This document shows positions 9,614 to 23,400 of a stretch of DNA of 64,000 nucleotides, piece by piece. The stretch is taken from the NCBI RefSeq assembly GCF_020217485.1, contig NZ_JAEKMI010000009.1, forward strand, positions 103,803 through 167,802, given 5' to 3'. The translations under genes and the position numbers were made by a program. Under the pieces are notes generated by a model. It was not told the origin of the DNA, did not search any database, and saw only the letters and a list, made by a program, of their open reading frames with translations. Every line of letters begins with the position of its first letter. Position 1 is the stretch's first letter. Source of the DNA: Mycobacterium sp. WUMAC-067 (lineage in GTDB: Bacteria; Actinomycetota; Actinomycetes; Mycobacteriales; Mycobacteriaceae).

Positions 9614-12600
9614 CTAACCGGGCTGCGGCTCGGCGCGTCCGTCCGGTGACCGCGTTGCGGCCCGTACGCGCCCGTGTGAAGGCCACCAGTTCGCCCGTCC
9701 TACCAGCGCGGCGATGGCGGGAACCGTGACGGTGCGCACCAAGAAGGTGTCCAGCAAAATTCCCACCCCGATCACGAAACCGCCCTGGACCACGGTGTTG
9801 ATGCTGGAGAACAAGAGACCGCACATCGAGGCAGCGAAGATCAGACCCGCCGCGGTGATCACACCGCCTGTCGAGCCCAGCGTTCGAATGATGCCGTATC
9901 GCATGCTGTGTCCAGACTCCTCGCGCATTCGCGAGACGAGCAGCATGTTGTAGTCGGCCCCCACCGCGACCAACACCACGAATGCCAGCGGGGGCACACT
10001 CCAATGCAATTGCTGACCCAGCAGGTATTGAAACACGAGCACGCCGATACCCACCGCCGACAAATACGAAATGACCACGGAAGCAACCAGATACAGCGGC
10101 GCGACAATCGCGCGCAGCAGCGCGATCAAGGTGAATAGCACGACGATAAGCGTCACCGCGATGATGAACCGGATATCGTGTTGGTAGTAGTCACGGGTGT
10201 CCTTCAGGGCGACGGTATATCCCGCCATCGACACCGTGGCGTCCGCCAAAGCGGTATTCGGCTGGGCCCCCCGGGCGGCCGCGGTGATCGCGTTGACCTG
10301 ATCCATGGCTTCGGTGCTGAACGGATTCAGTTTGGTTTGAACCAAATACCGCACCGAGTGGCCGTCCGGCGAAATGAATACCTTGGCCGCCTTTTGGAAC
10401 TGCTCTAATTGCAGCAGTTGGGGTGGGATATTGAAACCGGCCATCGCCGGATGCGCGGCGTCGCGTTTCAGCGACAACAGAAACGCCGCTGACTCATTGA
10501 GCCCGCTACCGAGCTGCTTGAGTTGGTCGACGAGTTGAGCCACGGCGTCGGCCACTTGGCGGCTGCCGCCGGCCAATCGGTTGGCACCGTCTTGCACAGT
10601 GTTCAGATTCGTTTGCATGCCACCGGGTTTGTCCAACCCCATGGAGTGCAACACCTTGGTGAGCTTTGCCAGCGAGGCACGCACACGCTCGGTCGACGCT
10701 TTCAGCGTCCGCTTGTCCGGGGACTCCTGCAGTCGATGGGCCAACTCGTTGATTGCGTCGAGGTCCGCCTGATTTTGCGGGCCGACCAGCTGCTCGAAGG
10801 CCCCGCGGGTGTCGCTGCACGACGGATCGGCATCGCATCGCGGGTTGCCCTGCAGCGCCGCCAGCACCGGGCCTATCCAGGCGAACACGTTCTTGGCCGC
10901 CGAGAAGTTCCAACCCATGGAATTGCTGATCGCGTTGACATGGTCGACGAGCTGGGCCGTGAGGTCGACCTGTCTCACCAGCGCGTCGCCGCTGTATTGG
11001 TTCTTCGCCGACGAGAAGGCGCTCTCCAGTTGCTGCACGCTCGCGGCGAGCTCGACGACCTGGCCTCGCACGTTGCCGAGGTTGTCGGCCAACGTGCCCG
11101 CGCCGGCGACCAGTCGGTTGAGGTCACCTGTGTGGTCTTTGATCAGGGTGGACCCGTCCGCCAGCAGGGTGCCGATGGCGCCCGCCTGATAGGTCGCCCG
11201 GAATTGTTCCGGCACATTCCCGGTGGGACGGGTGATGCCGCTGACCGCAGCGACGTTCGGCAGTTGGCTGACGCGGTCCGCCAGCTGTTCCAGGTCCGCG
11301 AGGGCCTTGGGCGTGCGCAGGTCGTGCGGCGATTGGACCAGGATGTACTGCGGAATGGACTGGTTCACCGGGAAATGGCGATCCAGCGCGGCGTACCCGA
11401 TGGAGCTCGGCGCGGAAGGCCGCAAAGCCTTGCGATCGTCGTAGTTGTAGCGCACCAGGCCCGCGCAGCTGGCCAGGATGATCAACACCAGCACGCTGGC
11501 GACCAGATTGACCTTCGGCCGCCGCACGATGCGGATGCCCGAACGCCGCCAGAAGCGCGCGGTCAGCTCGCGCCGGGGTTTGACCCAGCCGCGCCGCCCC
11601 GCAAGCACCAGAACGGCCGGCAGCAACGTCACCGCGGCGAGGAACGCCACACCGATCCCGATCGCCGCCGACGCCCCGACCGTTTTGAACACCCCCATCC
11701 GGGCGAAGCTGATGAGCAGAAACGTGATCCCGACGGTGGCGGCGGATGCGGCGATCACTTTGCCGATCGAGAACATCGCGCGTTTGACGGCCGGGTCGGA
11801 AGTCGCGCCCGCCCGCAAATAGTCGTGATACCGGCTGATGAGAAAGACCGCGTAATCCGTTCCGGCGCCGGCCATTATGGCGCTCAGGAAGACGACGGAC
11901 TGGTTTGAGACGCCCGAGCCGGTCAGTTGGGAGTAGCCCGCTACCACCGCCTGCGCGATAACCAGGGATGTGCCGATCGTCAGCAACGGCAGCAGCATGG
12001 TGACCGCGCTGCGGTAGATCACCAGCAGGACGATGAGCACCAGAATCGCGATCGCCAGCTCGATGGGCATTCGATCCCGGGCGCCCGCGACCGTGAGGTC
12101 GGCGACGGTCGCCGCGGGGCCGGTCAGGTTCACCGTCAGCGGCGTGCCGGTGACGACGCGGTTGACGACGTCGTCGATCCGGTTGAACGCGGCGTACGAG
12201 TGGGGGGTGCCCAATTCGCCCGCGACGCCGACAGGCAGCACCCAGGCTTTGTGGTCTTTGCTGGTCACCACCGACCGCAGGGCCGGTGTGCTGACGAAAT
12301 CCTGCAGCATCACGACATCTCGCGTGTCCTGGCGCAGCGTGTCCACCAGTGTGCGGTAGGTGGCTTCGTCGGCGGGGCCCAGGCCCTTGTCGTTGGTCAG
12401 GACCACCAGCAGGAGGTTTTCGGAGCCCGATTCGTGAAACGCCTCGGTCATCTTTCGTGCGGTGACGCTCGATGGCGCATCGCTGGGCAGGATGGCGAGC
12501 GGATGCTTCTCGGCCATCTCGCCCAGCGACGGGAACGTCAGCGGCAGCGCGACCGCAATCGCGACCCAGATGCCTATCACTGCCCAGGGCCACCGCACCA

Positions 12601-12622
12601 CAAAATCGGCTAGCCGTCGCAT
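9614..12622 (-). CDS. mmpL10: MmpL10-like lipid transporter
   Basis: 1002 residues from ATG 12622 (GAGGGCGG upstream), the same length as M. tuberculosis MmpL10; a TTG 27 bases further upstream is less likely. It starts directly with the first TM helix ([20 protein letters not shown]) and has two RND helix bundles with [17 protein letters not shown] and [16 protein letters not shown], plus two large periplasmic loops (Cys pair CDADPSC in the second). In the TPP pathway MmpL10 is thought to export the diacyltrehalose intermediate. It lies 57 bases from the hydrolase gene and about 100 bases from papA3. No MmpS is next to it; the only MmpS is 7 kb away. Confidence 0.9.
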   Translation of the reverse strand: MRRLADFVVRWPWAVIGIWVAIAVALPLTFPSLGEMAEKHPLAILPSDAPSSVTARKMTEAFHESGSENLLLVVLTNDKGLGPADEATYRTLVDTLRQDTRDVVMLQDFVSTPALRSVVTSKDHKAWVLPVGVAGELGTPHSYAAFNRIDDVVNRVVTGTPLTVNLTGPAATVADLTVAGARDRMPIELAIAILVLIVLLVIYRSAVTMLLPLLTIGTSLVIAQAVVAGYSQLTGSGVSNQSVVFLSAIMAGAGTDYAVFLISRYHDYLRAGATSDPAVKRAMFSIGKVIAASAATVGITFLLISFARMGVFKTVGASAAIGIGVAFLAAVTLLPAVLVLAGRRGWVKPRRELTARFWRRSGIRIVRRPKVNLVASVLVLIILASCAGLVRYNYDDRKALRPSAPSSIGYAALDRHFPVNQSIPQYILVQSPHDLRTPKALADLEQLADRVSQLPNVAAVSGITRPTGNVPEQFRATYQAGAIGTLLADGSTLIKDHTGDLNRLVAGAGTLADNLGNVRGQVVELAASVQQLESAFSSAKNQYSGDALVRQVDLTAQLVDHVNAISNSMGWNFSAAKNVFAWIGPVLAALQGNPRCDADPSCSDTRGAFEQLVGPQNQADLDAINELAHRLQESPDKRTLKASTERVRASLAKLTKVLHSMGLDKPGGMQTNLNTVQDGANRLAGGSRQVADAVAQLVDQLKQLGSGLNESAAFLLSLKRDAAHPAMAGFNIPPQLLQLEQFQKAAKVFISPDGHSVRYLVQTKLNPFSTEAMDQVNAITAAARGAQPNTALADATVSMAGYTVALKDTRDYYQHDIRFIIAVTLIVVLFTLIALLRAIVAPLYLVASVVISYLSAVGIGVLVFQYLLGQQLHWSVPPLAFVVLVAVGADYNMLLVSRMREESGHSMRYGIIRTLGSTGGVITAAGLIFAASMCGLLFSSINTVVQGGFVIGVGILLDTFLVRTVTVPAIAALVGRANWWPSHGRVRAATRSPDGRAEPQPG

Positions 12623-12719
12623 ACCGCCCTCACCCCCGGCCGGCGGCAACTCGGCCGCACTCGACCGGGCCCGGTCAAACCGCGCGATTTCGCATCACGC
12701 GCCATCGAAGTGCTCCACG

Positions 12720-14141
12720 CTACGCGACGCGTCCCCAACTCCCGCTGCCGGCGACCCGCACGCAGACCGACTTCATCGCTTCCATGTAGCGGACGACAGA
12801 CTTCCGGGCGACCGGGTTGTCCGGATGCATGATCGCCATGACCGTGCCTTCGCCGTACCGGAATATATAAATGGTCAGCTGATGTGAATACCGGCCGTCG
12901 GGGTAGATCCCGATATTGTTCGCAAGCCCCAGGTCGGCGGCAGCAAGAATGGCGTTGAGGGGGGCGGCGCCGCCATGAAAGAAGTTCGACACCGGAAAGT
13001 TCGATTGCGGCCAGCGCAGCCACGGCGCCAATTCCAACACGCGGTAGTAGGGCACCTTCGCCATGTCCAGGCTGTTATCGAAAGACGCCTGCGCCGCCCA
13101 CGCGGCATCGCCGAACGAGGCCGCTGCTATCGGCACGGTGATCGGAATCAACCCGGTAAACCAACCCTGCGTCATGAAATTGTCGGTGGCTTTGCGTGAA
13201 TCCCGGGGAGTGAGGCCGTAATAGGTGAGGGCGCCGGTAAATTCGTGCTCGACCAGGGCGAGGCAGGCGAACAGGCCCCCGACAAAGCGGGCGCCGGCCG
13301 CCGCGCAGGCCGATTCGAATCGCTCCGTCTGCGCCACGTCCATCAGCAATTCGGAGGTCATGGTGCTGCTGCTGGATTCCTTCGGGTTACCCAGCGGCAG
13401 CGGAAATTCGGGAAAGCCCCCATTGTTGTTCTCGGCGAAGTCAATCCACGCGCGCACCTCGGGCGAATCAAGGGTCAACGTCGACGTGTATTCGCGTTCG
13501 CGGGTGCAGAAATCGTCGAAGCTGCCGGCATCGGGAAGAGTGAGGGCCTCACCACCCCCGCTCAACGCCGTGTACATGCCGTTGGCCTCCATCATCGTGG
13601 TGCCGATCAAAGTCGCGTCCCCGTGGACATGATCCATCGCGGCAAAGAAGGTGAAATGGTTCTCGCTTTGGATAATTCCGAAGGTGAAGCAGCCCCATTC
13701 CAGCGGATTCGGTATGGCCACCACGTGAGCGTGTATTTCGTCGGCCGTCATCTCGCCGTGCTCGATCGGTGCGAATTCAATATCGGCAGGATCGCTGATG
13801 GTCCGCCTGATGAACTCTCCGTCGCCGGTGTCCTCGAACCAACTGCGGAACGTGTCGTGCCGACGCAGGTACGTGTTGACGGCGTGGTTCATGGCAGGAA
13901 CGTCGCACGTCCCGGCCACCTCACAGGTGGCGATGATCTGTCGTGAGAAGTTCAGCCCAGCAGCCGTCCGTTCCCGGTAGTTGCGAAGGTGTTGGCCCTG
14001 CATATAACTGACCGGCACGGAACTCACCGGGGCCTGCCGGGCCTTTTCGGTGGCCGCGGGGGTCGGGTGCCAAGAGGTGACCGAGCCTGGTGTCAGCGTC
14101 CAATCATCGAGTGAGCCGATCGTAATCTTCCCGATGCGCAA
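12720..14141 (-). CDS. papA3: Polyketide-associated acyltransferase PapA3
   Basis: 473 residues if it begins at the TTG at 14141, preceded by GGAAGGACG; this gives the LRIGKITIGSLDDWTL start typical of PapA3 and nearly its usual length (about 472). A GTG at 14237 would add 32 non-conserved residues. The condensation-type catalytic motif is HVHGD (HxxxD) in MDHVHGDATL, near residue 190; the following residue is Ala rather than the usual Gly. PapA3 acylates trehalose with PKS products to give diacyltrehalose-type intermediates for TPP (or PAT in M. tuberculosis). It is the first gene of the minus-strand operon and diverges from the PKS. Confidence 0.87.
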   Translation of the reverse strand: MRIGKITIGSLDDWTLTPGSVTSWHPTPAATEKARQAPVSSVPVSYMQGQHLRNYRERTAAGLNFSRQIIATCEVAGTCDVPAMNHAVNTYLRRHDTFRSWFEDTGDGEFIRRTISDPADIEFAPIEHGEMTADEIHAHVVAIPNPLEWGCFTFGIIQSENHFTFFAAMDHVHGDATLIGTTMMEANGMYTALSGGGEALTLPDAGSFDDFCTREREYTSTLTLDSPEVRAWIDFAENNNGGFPEFPLPLGNPKESSSSTMTSELLMDVAQTERFESACAAAGARFVGGLFACLALVEHEFTGALTYYGLTPRDSRKATDNFMTQGWFTGLIPITVPIAAASFGDAAWAAQASFDNSLDMAKVPYYRVLELAPWLRWPQSNFPVSNFFHGGAAPLNAILAAADLGLANNIGIYPDGRYSHQLTIYIFRYGEGTVMAIMHPDNPVARKSVVRYMEAMKSVCVRVAGSGSWGRVA

Positions 14142-14458
14142 AACTTCGTCCTTCCCCGGTTTGAACGGCTGCGCCACGCTGGCGGCGAGACCAAGATAAC
14201 CCTGCGCGTGATCGCGGTCGCACCCGTGCGCGGGCACCGCCTACACTCGCTCAGGGATCCGACCGGCCTTTGGCGACCGAGTTGCGGCGATCGAGTTGTG
14301 TCGATCGAGCGGCCGGGCGGGGACGCAGGGTGGCGGCCACGCTGGCTGCCGCTGCGCGGTGCGGCGCTGCACATGCGGTGCTGGCCTCCGGAATGATGCT
14401 CCGAGCGCAGCTGGCCCCCCGCGGGATCGATCTTGACCGGCCAAGAGAGGACAAGCGC
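14142..14458. promoter_or_regulatory. Divergent promoter region between papA3 and the TPP PKS
   Basis: 317 bases separate the two start codons and must hold promoters for both the rightward PKS and the leftward papA3-mmpL10-hydrolase-fadD operon. The right edge has an AGAGAGG ribosome site 8 bases before ATG 14459, and the left edge has GGAAGGA before the papA3 TTG. I could not pick out a clear operator palindrome. The PKS frame stays open through this stretch to 14270, but the translation is Ala/Arg-rich and unlike a PKS N-terminus. Confidence 0.5.
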
Positions 14459-17400
14459 ATGGCATCCGTCGAAGGTCTGGGGGAGTCGGCATCGGGTTTT
14501 GCGATCGTCGGCTATGCGGCGCGGTTTCCGGGAGCCGCTGATGCGGATGAGTTCTGGGATGTCTTGCGCGACGGCCGGGATGCGATATCCGATGTGCCGC
14601 AGGACAGGTGGGACGCCGACGAATTCTTCGACCCGGAACCGGGTGCGCCGGGCAAGGTCGTCACCCGTCGTGCGGGCTTCGTCGACGACGTGACGGGGTT
14701 CGACGCCCCGTTCTTCGGTCTGTCGACGCGCGAGGTCAGGTTGATGGACCCGCAGCACCGGATCTTGCTGGAAACGGCGTGGCGCGCGGTGGAGCATTCG
14801 GGCTACGCGCCAACGGATCTCGCTGACAGCAACACCGGTGTCTTCGTCGGATTGGCCACGCACGACTACCTGGGAATGGCCTCCGACGAGCTGACCTATC
14901 CCGAGATCGAGGCCTACATGGCCATCGGGACGTCGAACGCCGCCGCGGCGGGCCGGATCAGCTACCGGTTGGGGCTGCAGGGTCCCGCGGTTGCCGTCGA
15001 TACGGCGTGCAGCTCGTCGCTGGTGGCCATCCATCAGGCATGCCAAGCGCTGCGCTTGGGGGAATGCGACCTCGCGCTGGCCGGCGGCGGGAACGTCCTG
15101 CTCACCCCGGCCACCATGATCACGTTCTCCAGCGCGCACATGCTCGCGCCCGACGGTCGGTGCAAGACCTTCGATGCGGCCGCCGACGGCTACGTGCGCG
15201 GCGAGGGGTGCGGCGTCATCGTGATCAAGCGTCTCGAGGACGCGATGCGCGACGGGGACCGGATTCGGGCCGTGATCCGGGGCAGCGCGATCAACCAGGA
15301 CGGCGCTTCGGGCGGGTTGACGGTCCCGAACGGAGTTGCCCAGCAACGGGTCATCGCTGACGCGCTCAAGCGTGCCGACCTCGAGCCCCGCGATGTCGGG
15401 TACCTGGAAGCGCACGGCACCGGGACATCGCTGGGCGACCCCATCGAGGCCCAGGCCGCGGGGGCGGCGCTGGGGGCCGGGCGCGAACCTGACCAGCCGC
15501 TGCTGATGGGCTCGGTGAAGACGAACATCGGACACCTCGAGGCGGCCGCGGGTATCGCGGGCGTGATCAAGGTGATCCTGTCCCTCGAGAACGAGCTGCT
15601 GCCGCAGCACCTCCACTTTCAGAACCCGTCGCCCCACATCCCCTGGGAACGGCTGGCGGTCGAGGTCGTCAAGGAGGCCACGCCCTGGAAACGCAACGGG
15701 CAGCGGCGCATTGCGGGAGTCAGCTCATTCGGATTCGCCGGGACGAACGCTCACGTCATCCTGGAGGAAGCGCCGGAGCAAGCGGAACCGGCCCCCGCGG
15801 CCCCGCTCCCGGTCGAGCCGTCCGGCGACCGGCGGTTCAGCATCCTTCCGCTGTCGGCGCGAACGCCCGCCGCGTTGATGCGGCTCGCCGAGGACTACCG
15901 TGCCTGGCTGGGCGCCCACCCGGAGGCCACCCTGGCGGACGTGTGCTTTACCGCCGGGGCGGGGCGAGCGCACTTGGAGCAGCGCGCCGCGCTGGTGGTC
16001 AATTCGCGGGACTCCGCCATGGAGCTGCTTGGCGCGCTCGCCGAGGAGCGCCCGGCGCCGGGTCTGTTTCGCGGAGAATCCCATGACCGACCGAAGACGG
16101 CGTGGCTGTTCACCGGTCAGGGCAGCCAGTACCCGGGCATGGCCCGGGAGCTGTTCGGCACCGAGCCGGTGTTCGCCGAGACGCTGAACCGCTGCGCGGC
16201 CGCGGTCGCCGACGTCCTCGAAAAGCCGTTGCTGGACGTCATTTTCGATGTGGACAGCCCGGACAGCGAAGCGACGCTGCAGCAGACCTCTTACGCACAG
16301 CCCGCCTTGTTCGCGGTGGAACTGGGCCTGGCGCGGCTGTGGCAGTCGTGGGGCTTCGAGCCGGACGTGGTGCTGGGGCACAGCGTCGGCCAGTACTCGG
16401 CGGCCTGCGTCGCGGGCGTGCTCAGTCTCGAGGACGGCGCGCTGTTGATGGCCGAACGCGGTCGCCTCTTCGGCAGTCTGCCCGCGGGGGGCCGGATGGT
16501 CGCGGTGTTCACCGCCGCCGAGCGGGTCGAGCGGTTGACCGACGAGTCTCCCAGCCTGTCTGTCGCCGCCTACAACGGCGCCAACACCGTATTGTCTGGG
16601 CCGGCAGCCGATTTGGAGCACGCAGTGGCCGGATTGACGGCCGACGGTGTCCGATGTGACTGGCTGGACACCAGCCACGCGTTCCACTCGGCGCTCCTGG
16701 ACCCGATCCTCGACGAATTCGAATCGTATGCGGGGCGATTCAACTTCACCACGCCGCAACGGATTTTGATCGACAACCGCACCGGGGCCGCGCTCGGCCG
16801 CAGTGTGAAGCTCGACGGTGCCTACTGGCGCCGGCACGCCCGCCAGCCGGTGGAATTCGCCAAGAGCGTGCGCACCCTTGCCGAGCTGAACTGCAAATTG
16901 CTGCTCGAGATCGGCCCGCGACCGGTGCTCACCGCCGCGGCCCTCGGCGCGTGGCCCGACCAGGCCACCGCACCACGGGTGATCACGTCGCTGCGCCGAA
17001 ACACCGCCGACCACCGGCAGATCACCGAAGCGGTCGCCGACGCGTACGTGCTGGGCCACCTGCCCGACTTCGCCGCCTTCCGGCAAGCGTCCGCGCGAAA
17101 GATCGACCTGCCGACCTATCCGTTCGAGCGCCGCCAATACTGGTTCCGGGATGATCGCGAGCGCCCCGACCGACCCCAGGACGTCGGCGGACCGCGTACC
17201 GAAACCGTCCGCCTCCTCGAGGACGGCCGGATCGAGGAACTCGCCGCCCTGCTCGGCGGTGCGAGCGACGACCGTCAAACCCTGCAGATGCTCACCAAGC
17301 TTGCGGCGCAACACAATCAACAGCGCATGAGCCGTTCCATCGGTGAGGACCGCTACGAAATCCGCTGGGAAAAGTCAAATTCCCCGCTCTCCCGCGCGGA

Positions 17401-20400
17401 GGTGGACGAGGGCTCCGGCTGGATCGTCGTCGCCGACGATGCCGACGCGGCCCGGCCGTTGGTCGAGCTGCTGAGTGCGCGCAACCGCCGGCACCGGGTC
17501 GTCGGATTGCCGGTCTCCGACGCGGACGAGGAAGCGCTCGCCGACGCGTTGCGCGCGGCGGCAACCGACGATTCGACGTTACGCATCGTGCATGTCGCGG
17601 CGCTGGAGGCCGCGGCCGCACCGTCGATGCGCTCACTGTTGCGGATGCAACACCGGATCCTGGGCGGGACGCGGCGGCTCTTCCGCGCGGCGGTGGCCGC
17701 CGAACTGCGCAGCCCCATCTGGATCGTGACCCGTGGCGCGCAGCGCGTCACCGACACGGACACCGTGGCGCCGCATCAGAGCTGCCTGTGGGGATTCGGC
17801 CGTGCCGCCTCGCTGGAGCTCCCGCACGTGTGGGGCGGACTCGCGGACCTGTCAGAAGGCGGCGACAACGCAGCCGACGAATGGTCTGCGCTCATCGACC
17901 GGATCGCCGCGTCGCACGGCTCGGCCGTTCGGGACGACCAGCTCGCGCTGCGTGATCGGGCGGTTTACATGCCCCGGTTGGCCCGGCGCTCTGCGCCGCC
18001 GAGCGGTGTACCGCTGCAACTGCGCGACGACGCAACGTATTTGGTGACCGGCGGACTCGGAGCGATCGGACTGGAGATCGCCGGATACCTGGCCGCGAAT
18101 GGCGCCCGGAATCTGGTGCTGACCAGCCGACGCGCGCCCAGCGATGCCGCGCAACAGCGCATCGACGCACTGTGCGAACAGCACGGCTGCACCATCCGGG
18201 CCGTGGCCGGCGATGTCGCCGACGCGCACGACGTCGCACGCCTGCTGGCAAGCGTGCAGGCCGAGCTGCCACCGTTGGCCGGCATCGTGCACGCCGCAGG
18301 CGAGATCGGCACCACCCCGCTGAGCGCGCTTCAGGACGCCGAGGTCGATCGCGTCTTCGCCGGCAAGGTCTGGGGCGCTTGGCATTTGAGCGAAGCGGCG
18401 GTCGACCTGAAACTCGACTTCTTCATCAGCACTTCCTCGATCGCCTCGGTGTGGGGCGGATTCGGCCAGACCGCCTACGGCGCCGCGAACGCTTTCCTCG
18501 ACGGGCTGGCGTGGCGCCTGCGGGAGCAGGGCATCCTCGGGGTCAGCGTCAACTTTGGGCCGTGGTCGGCGGGCATGGCCGACGCGGAATCCCGTGCGCG
18601 ACTGGATCGGCGCGGTGTCCAGACGTTGTCTCCGGCCGATGCGCTCGCGGGTCTGGCCGATGCCGTGGCGGCCGCTTCGGCGCAGGGCCCGGCGCAGGGT
18701 GTCGTGGCCCGTATCGACTGGGCCCGCTTCTTGCCGCTCTATCAGCAAGCGGGTAGGCGGTCGTTCCTGGCGGAGCTCGAGCGCGAGGTGCCCAGCCTGA
18801 TGACCGCCGCGGCGCCGTCCGCAACGTCCTCGGGCAAGACCGCTTTGGTGGAGCGGCTTACCGGCGCTCCGGTGCAGCAGCGCAAGAAACTTCTCACCGA
18901 CTACCTGCGAGACGCGGTGGCGGAGGTGACCCGCGTCGATGCCGCGGAGATCCGGGAGGACGCAGGCTTTTTCGACCTCGGCATGGATTCGTTGATGGCC
19001 GTCGAGTTGCGCCGCCGCATCGAACAGGGGGTGGGCAAGGAGATCCCGGCCACCCTGGCGATGGATCACCCGCGGCTGTCCGACGTGGCCGACTATCTGC
19101 TCAGCGACGTGCTCGAGCTCGGCGATCAGGCATCCTCAAAACCAAGGCCGCAGCCGGCATCGGTCGTGACGACGCGCACGGATGAACCGATCGCGATCGT
19201 CGCGGTGTCATGCCGCTTCCCCGGCGCGCCCGACCCGGAAGCGTTCTGGGAGGTGCTGTCCGGGGGTGTCGATGCGATCCGAGAGGTCCCCGAGGACCGA
19301 TTCGACATCGACGAGTTCTACGACCCGGATCCGGACGCTGCGGGCAAGACGTACACGCGGTTCGGCGGCTTCCTCGAAGGGATCGACGGCTTCGATCCTG
19401 AATTCTTCGGCATCTCACCCCGCGAGGCCGTCTGGATCGAGCCGCAGCAGCGGCTGATGCTCGAAACGGTGTGGGAGGGCCTCGAAAGGGCGGGGTACGC
19501 CCCGGCCGCCCTGCGCGGCAGCCGAACCGGAGTCTTCGTGGGTGTGGCGGCCAACGAATATGCGCACCTGCTGTCCTCGGAGTCGATCGACAAGATCGAA
19601 CCCCACTTCATCACCGGTAACGCCCTCAACGCCATCTCCGGCCGGGTCGCCTTCGCGCTGGGGTTCGAAGGACCGGCGGTGGCGATCGACACCGCGTGCA
19701 GCTCGGCGTTGGTCGCCGTCCATCAGGCCTGCCAGGCATTGCATTCCGGTGACTGCGACATGGCGTTGGCCGGCGGCGTGAACGTGCTGCTCAGTCCGGT
19801 GACGGTCGTCGCGGCCTCCCGCGCGCGGATGCTTTCGCCCGTCGGGCGATGCAAGACCTTCGACGCCTCCGCCGACGGTTACGTGCGCAGCGAAGGCTGC
19901 GGAATTCTCGTGCTCAAGAGGCTGAGCGACGCGGAGCGCGACGGTGATCGGATCTGCGCGGTCATCCCCAGCAGCGCGGTGAACCAGGACGGGGCGTCCA
20001 GCGGTTTGACGGTGCCCAATGGTGGTGCACAGCAACGGCTTATCGGCTCGGCGCTGGCCCGCGCCGGTCTGACGGGCGGGGACGTCGATTATCTCGAGGC
20101 GCACGGGACGGGCACGCCGCTGGGTGATCCGATCGAGGTCCAGGCGGCCGCGGCCGCCTACGGCGACTCCCGCGACGCGGACCGGCCGCTGCTGATGGGC
20201 TCGGTGAAGACCAACATCGGACACACCGAATCGGCATCAGGCGCAGCAGGTCTGATCAAGGTCGTGTTGTCGCTGCAGCACGAGGTCCTACCGCAAAGCC
20301 TGCACTTCGAGGAGCCGTCGCCGCACATCCCGTGGGATTCGCTGCCGGTGCGGGTCGTGGACGCGGCGATGCCGTGGCTGCCCAACGGCAGACCGCGGCG

Positions 20401-23400
20401 CGCCGGCGTGAGTTCCTTCGGGTTCACCGGCACCAACGCGCACGTTCTGGTCGAGGAGGCGCCTGCCTCCACCGACCGGCGCGTTGCCGACGACGACGCG
20501 TCGGCGTCGGAGGCTCGGGCCGGACAGGCGCGGGTGCTGGCGCTGTCCGCTCGGTCTCCGGAGGCGCTGGTGGCGTTGACCCGCCGTTACCAGGACTGGT
20601 TGACCGCCCACCCGGATGTGGATCTCGCCGAGGTGTGCCTCACCGCCGGAACGGGCCGCTCGCACTTCGAACATCGCGCCGCACTGGTCGTGGACTCGGT
20701 TGAGGGTGCGCGCGAGGCGCTGGCCGAATTGGCGGAGAACCGCCTGCGGCCCGGCGTCGTGCGCGGCGAGCACACACATCACCCGACGACGGCATGGTTG
20801 TTCACCGGCCAGGGCAGTCAGTATCCGGGGATGGCGCGTGAGTTGTTCGACAGCGAGCCGGTTTTCGCCGAAACCGTGACGCGGTGTGCGGACGCGGTCA
20901 GTGACATATTGCCGCGCCCCTTGCTGGAGGTGCTGTTCGCCACCGATCGCGAAACCGGTGGCGAAGCCGGGGAAAGGCTGCGGCACACGTCGTTTGCGCA
21001 GCCGGCGCTGTTCGCCGTCGAAATGGGCCTGGCCCGGCTTTGGCAGTCGTGGGGGATCCAACCCGATGTGGTGCTGGGGCACAGCGTGGGCCAGTACGCG
21101 GCGGCATGTGTCGCAGGCGTGTTCAGTCTCGAGGACGGCGCCCGGCTGATGGCCGAGCGCGGCCGGATGTTCGGCAGCCTGCCCGAAGGTGGGCGCATGG
21201 TGGCGGTGTTCGCCGACGCCAAGCACGTCGAGCAGGCCGCCGGCGAATTCCCGCGAGTGTCGGTCGGGGCCTACAACGGGCCCAACACTGTGCTGTCGGG
21301 GCCGGGTGAGGATCTCGAGCAGATCGTCGCCAAGTGCGGTGACGAGGGGATCCGTTGCACGTGGCTGCAGACCAGCCACGCCTTCCACTCGGAACTGCTG
21401 GATCCGGTGCTCGACGAATTCGAGTCGTACGCAGCGCAATTCCGGTTCGCCGCCCCGACGATGCCGCTGGTCTGCAACCGCACCGGTGCTGTGCTCACGG
21501 CCCAGACGCCGCTCGACGCGCAGTACTGGCGGAGGCATTCCCGCCAGCCCGTGCAGTTCGCCGAAAGTGTGCGCACCGTGGCGGCGCTGGGCTGCTCGGT
21601 GTTGATGGAGATCGGGCCGCAACCGGTGCTGTCCGGCGCCGCGGTGCAGGTCTGGCCGGAGCACCTGTCCGCGCCGCGGGCGATCGTCTCGCTGCGCAAA
21701 GGCGTGAGCGATCGGCGCCAGATCGCCGACGCGCTGGCCGCGGCCTACGTCGGCGGGCTTCGCCCCGATTTCGCTGCGCTGCAGGGTCAGCCGCGTCGCA
21801 GGCTCGAGCTGCCCACCTATCCCTTCCAGCGCCGCCGCTTCTGGCCCAAGACGTCCGGCATCGCCGTCGACGGAGGGGCCGGTTCGTCCTCGGGCATCCT
21901 CGGCAATGCGAAAGACCTCGCCTCGGGCGACTCGGTCTACACCAGCAGGTTGTCCGTCAAATCGCAGCCGTGGCTGTCCGATCACGTCATCTATGGGACC
22001 GTCGTCGTCCCCGGCGCGACGTACGCGGCGATGGCCTTGGCCGCGGTCGGCGCCCCGGCGCGAGTGAAGGACGTCTTCTTCTACGAGCCGATCATCTTGC
22101 CCGAGAAGAGTTCTCGAGAGGTGCAGCTGACCTTGCACCCGTTGCAGGACGGCGGTGAGTCCACGTTCCAAGTGCACAGCCGCCCGTACGGCGAACGCGG
22201 CGCCGAATGGTCGTTGAACGCCGAAGGGACCGTCAGCGCCGGCGCCGATGACGAGCCGGTATCCCAGGGTGACCCGGTCGACGAAGCGATCGAACGCTTG
22301 AACCGCATGCGTCCGCAGGAGTTGTTTGAGACCTTCGCCGACCTGGAGCTGGCGTGGGGGCCGACCTGGTCGGGTTCGCTGAAGTCACTCTGGCTCGGCG
22401 AGGGTGAGGCGATCGGCGACGTCCTCGTCGGCGAAGAACTCGCCGAACAACTCGGCAGCGAGCCGATGCATCCGGTGCTGATGGATCTGTGCACCGGCGT
22501 CGCCTTCCCGGCCTTCCCGGCGCTTCTCGCGGCCGAACAGGGCGTCAACGACCTGTTCCTGCCGCTCCGATACGGGCAAGTGTCGTTGCGCGAGAAGATG
22601 CCTCGGCGGTTCTACTGCCGCGCGAGGTGGCACAGCAGCGAACTCAACAGCGAAACCCAGGTCTTCGACCTCGATTTCGTCGATCGGGATGGCCGTCACC
22701 TGGGCGGGATTCGCGAGTTCACGGTCAAGCGCGCACCGCGCGAGGCCCTGCTGCGCGGCCTCGGTGGGGACGCCACCCGTCTGCTCTACACCCTCGGCTG
22801 GCACGAGGTACCGCCGCCCGCATCCGGTGATGAGGCCGAGAACCCAAGCGGCACATGGCTGATCGCCGGCTTCGACGAACTGGCCGCCAAGGTGCCGGGC
22901 TGCATCCCGTTCGACCGGAACGCGGACCAGGAGCTCTTGGGGCAGGTGCTGACTCAAGCCCACGAGCGCGGGCTGCCGTTCTCCGGTGTCGTCTGGCGCG
23001 GCAAGGCGCCGAGCGGGGAAGAGTCGAGCGCGGACGTCACCGCGCGCCTCGAGACCGAAATCGCCAATCTGCTCAGCGTCGTGCACACCGTGCAACGCGG
23101 CTCACAAAACGGCGATGTGAAGTTGCCCGGCGGATTGTGGATCGTCACCGAGCGTGCGGTGGCCACCGAATCCGGCGAGCCGGTCGACCCGGTGCAGGCG
23201 GCGCTGTGGGGCTTTGGCCGCACCACGATCAACGAGGAGCCGGCGCTGCGCGCCAAACTCGTCGATTGCGACGGCTCACCCGAAGCCGTGCACGCTTTGG
23301 CCGCACTGCTCGCCACCCCGGTGGACGAACCGGAACTGGCCGTGCGGCAAGGAAAGCTGCTGGCCTCGCGGCTGTTGCCGTGGGCGCGTAGCGGTCATCT

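Noticed and set aside
4908..12622. Glycopeptidolipid cluster as an explanation for the lipid genes
   Set aside because: No mps1/mps2-type NRPS, Gap or glycosyl/methyltransferase genes are present, and the bimodular PKS with papA3/mmpL10/fadD fits TPP.
14270..14458. N-terminal extension of the PKS by 63 residues
   Set aside because: No ribosome site and no homology to KS docking regions; ATG 14459 has AGAGAGG.
14093..15637. Long open frame of 514 codons on the minus strand opposite the PKS start
   Set aside because: Arg/His/Gly-rich translation without motifs, fully antisense to KS1; a normal by-product of high GC.
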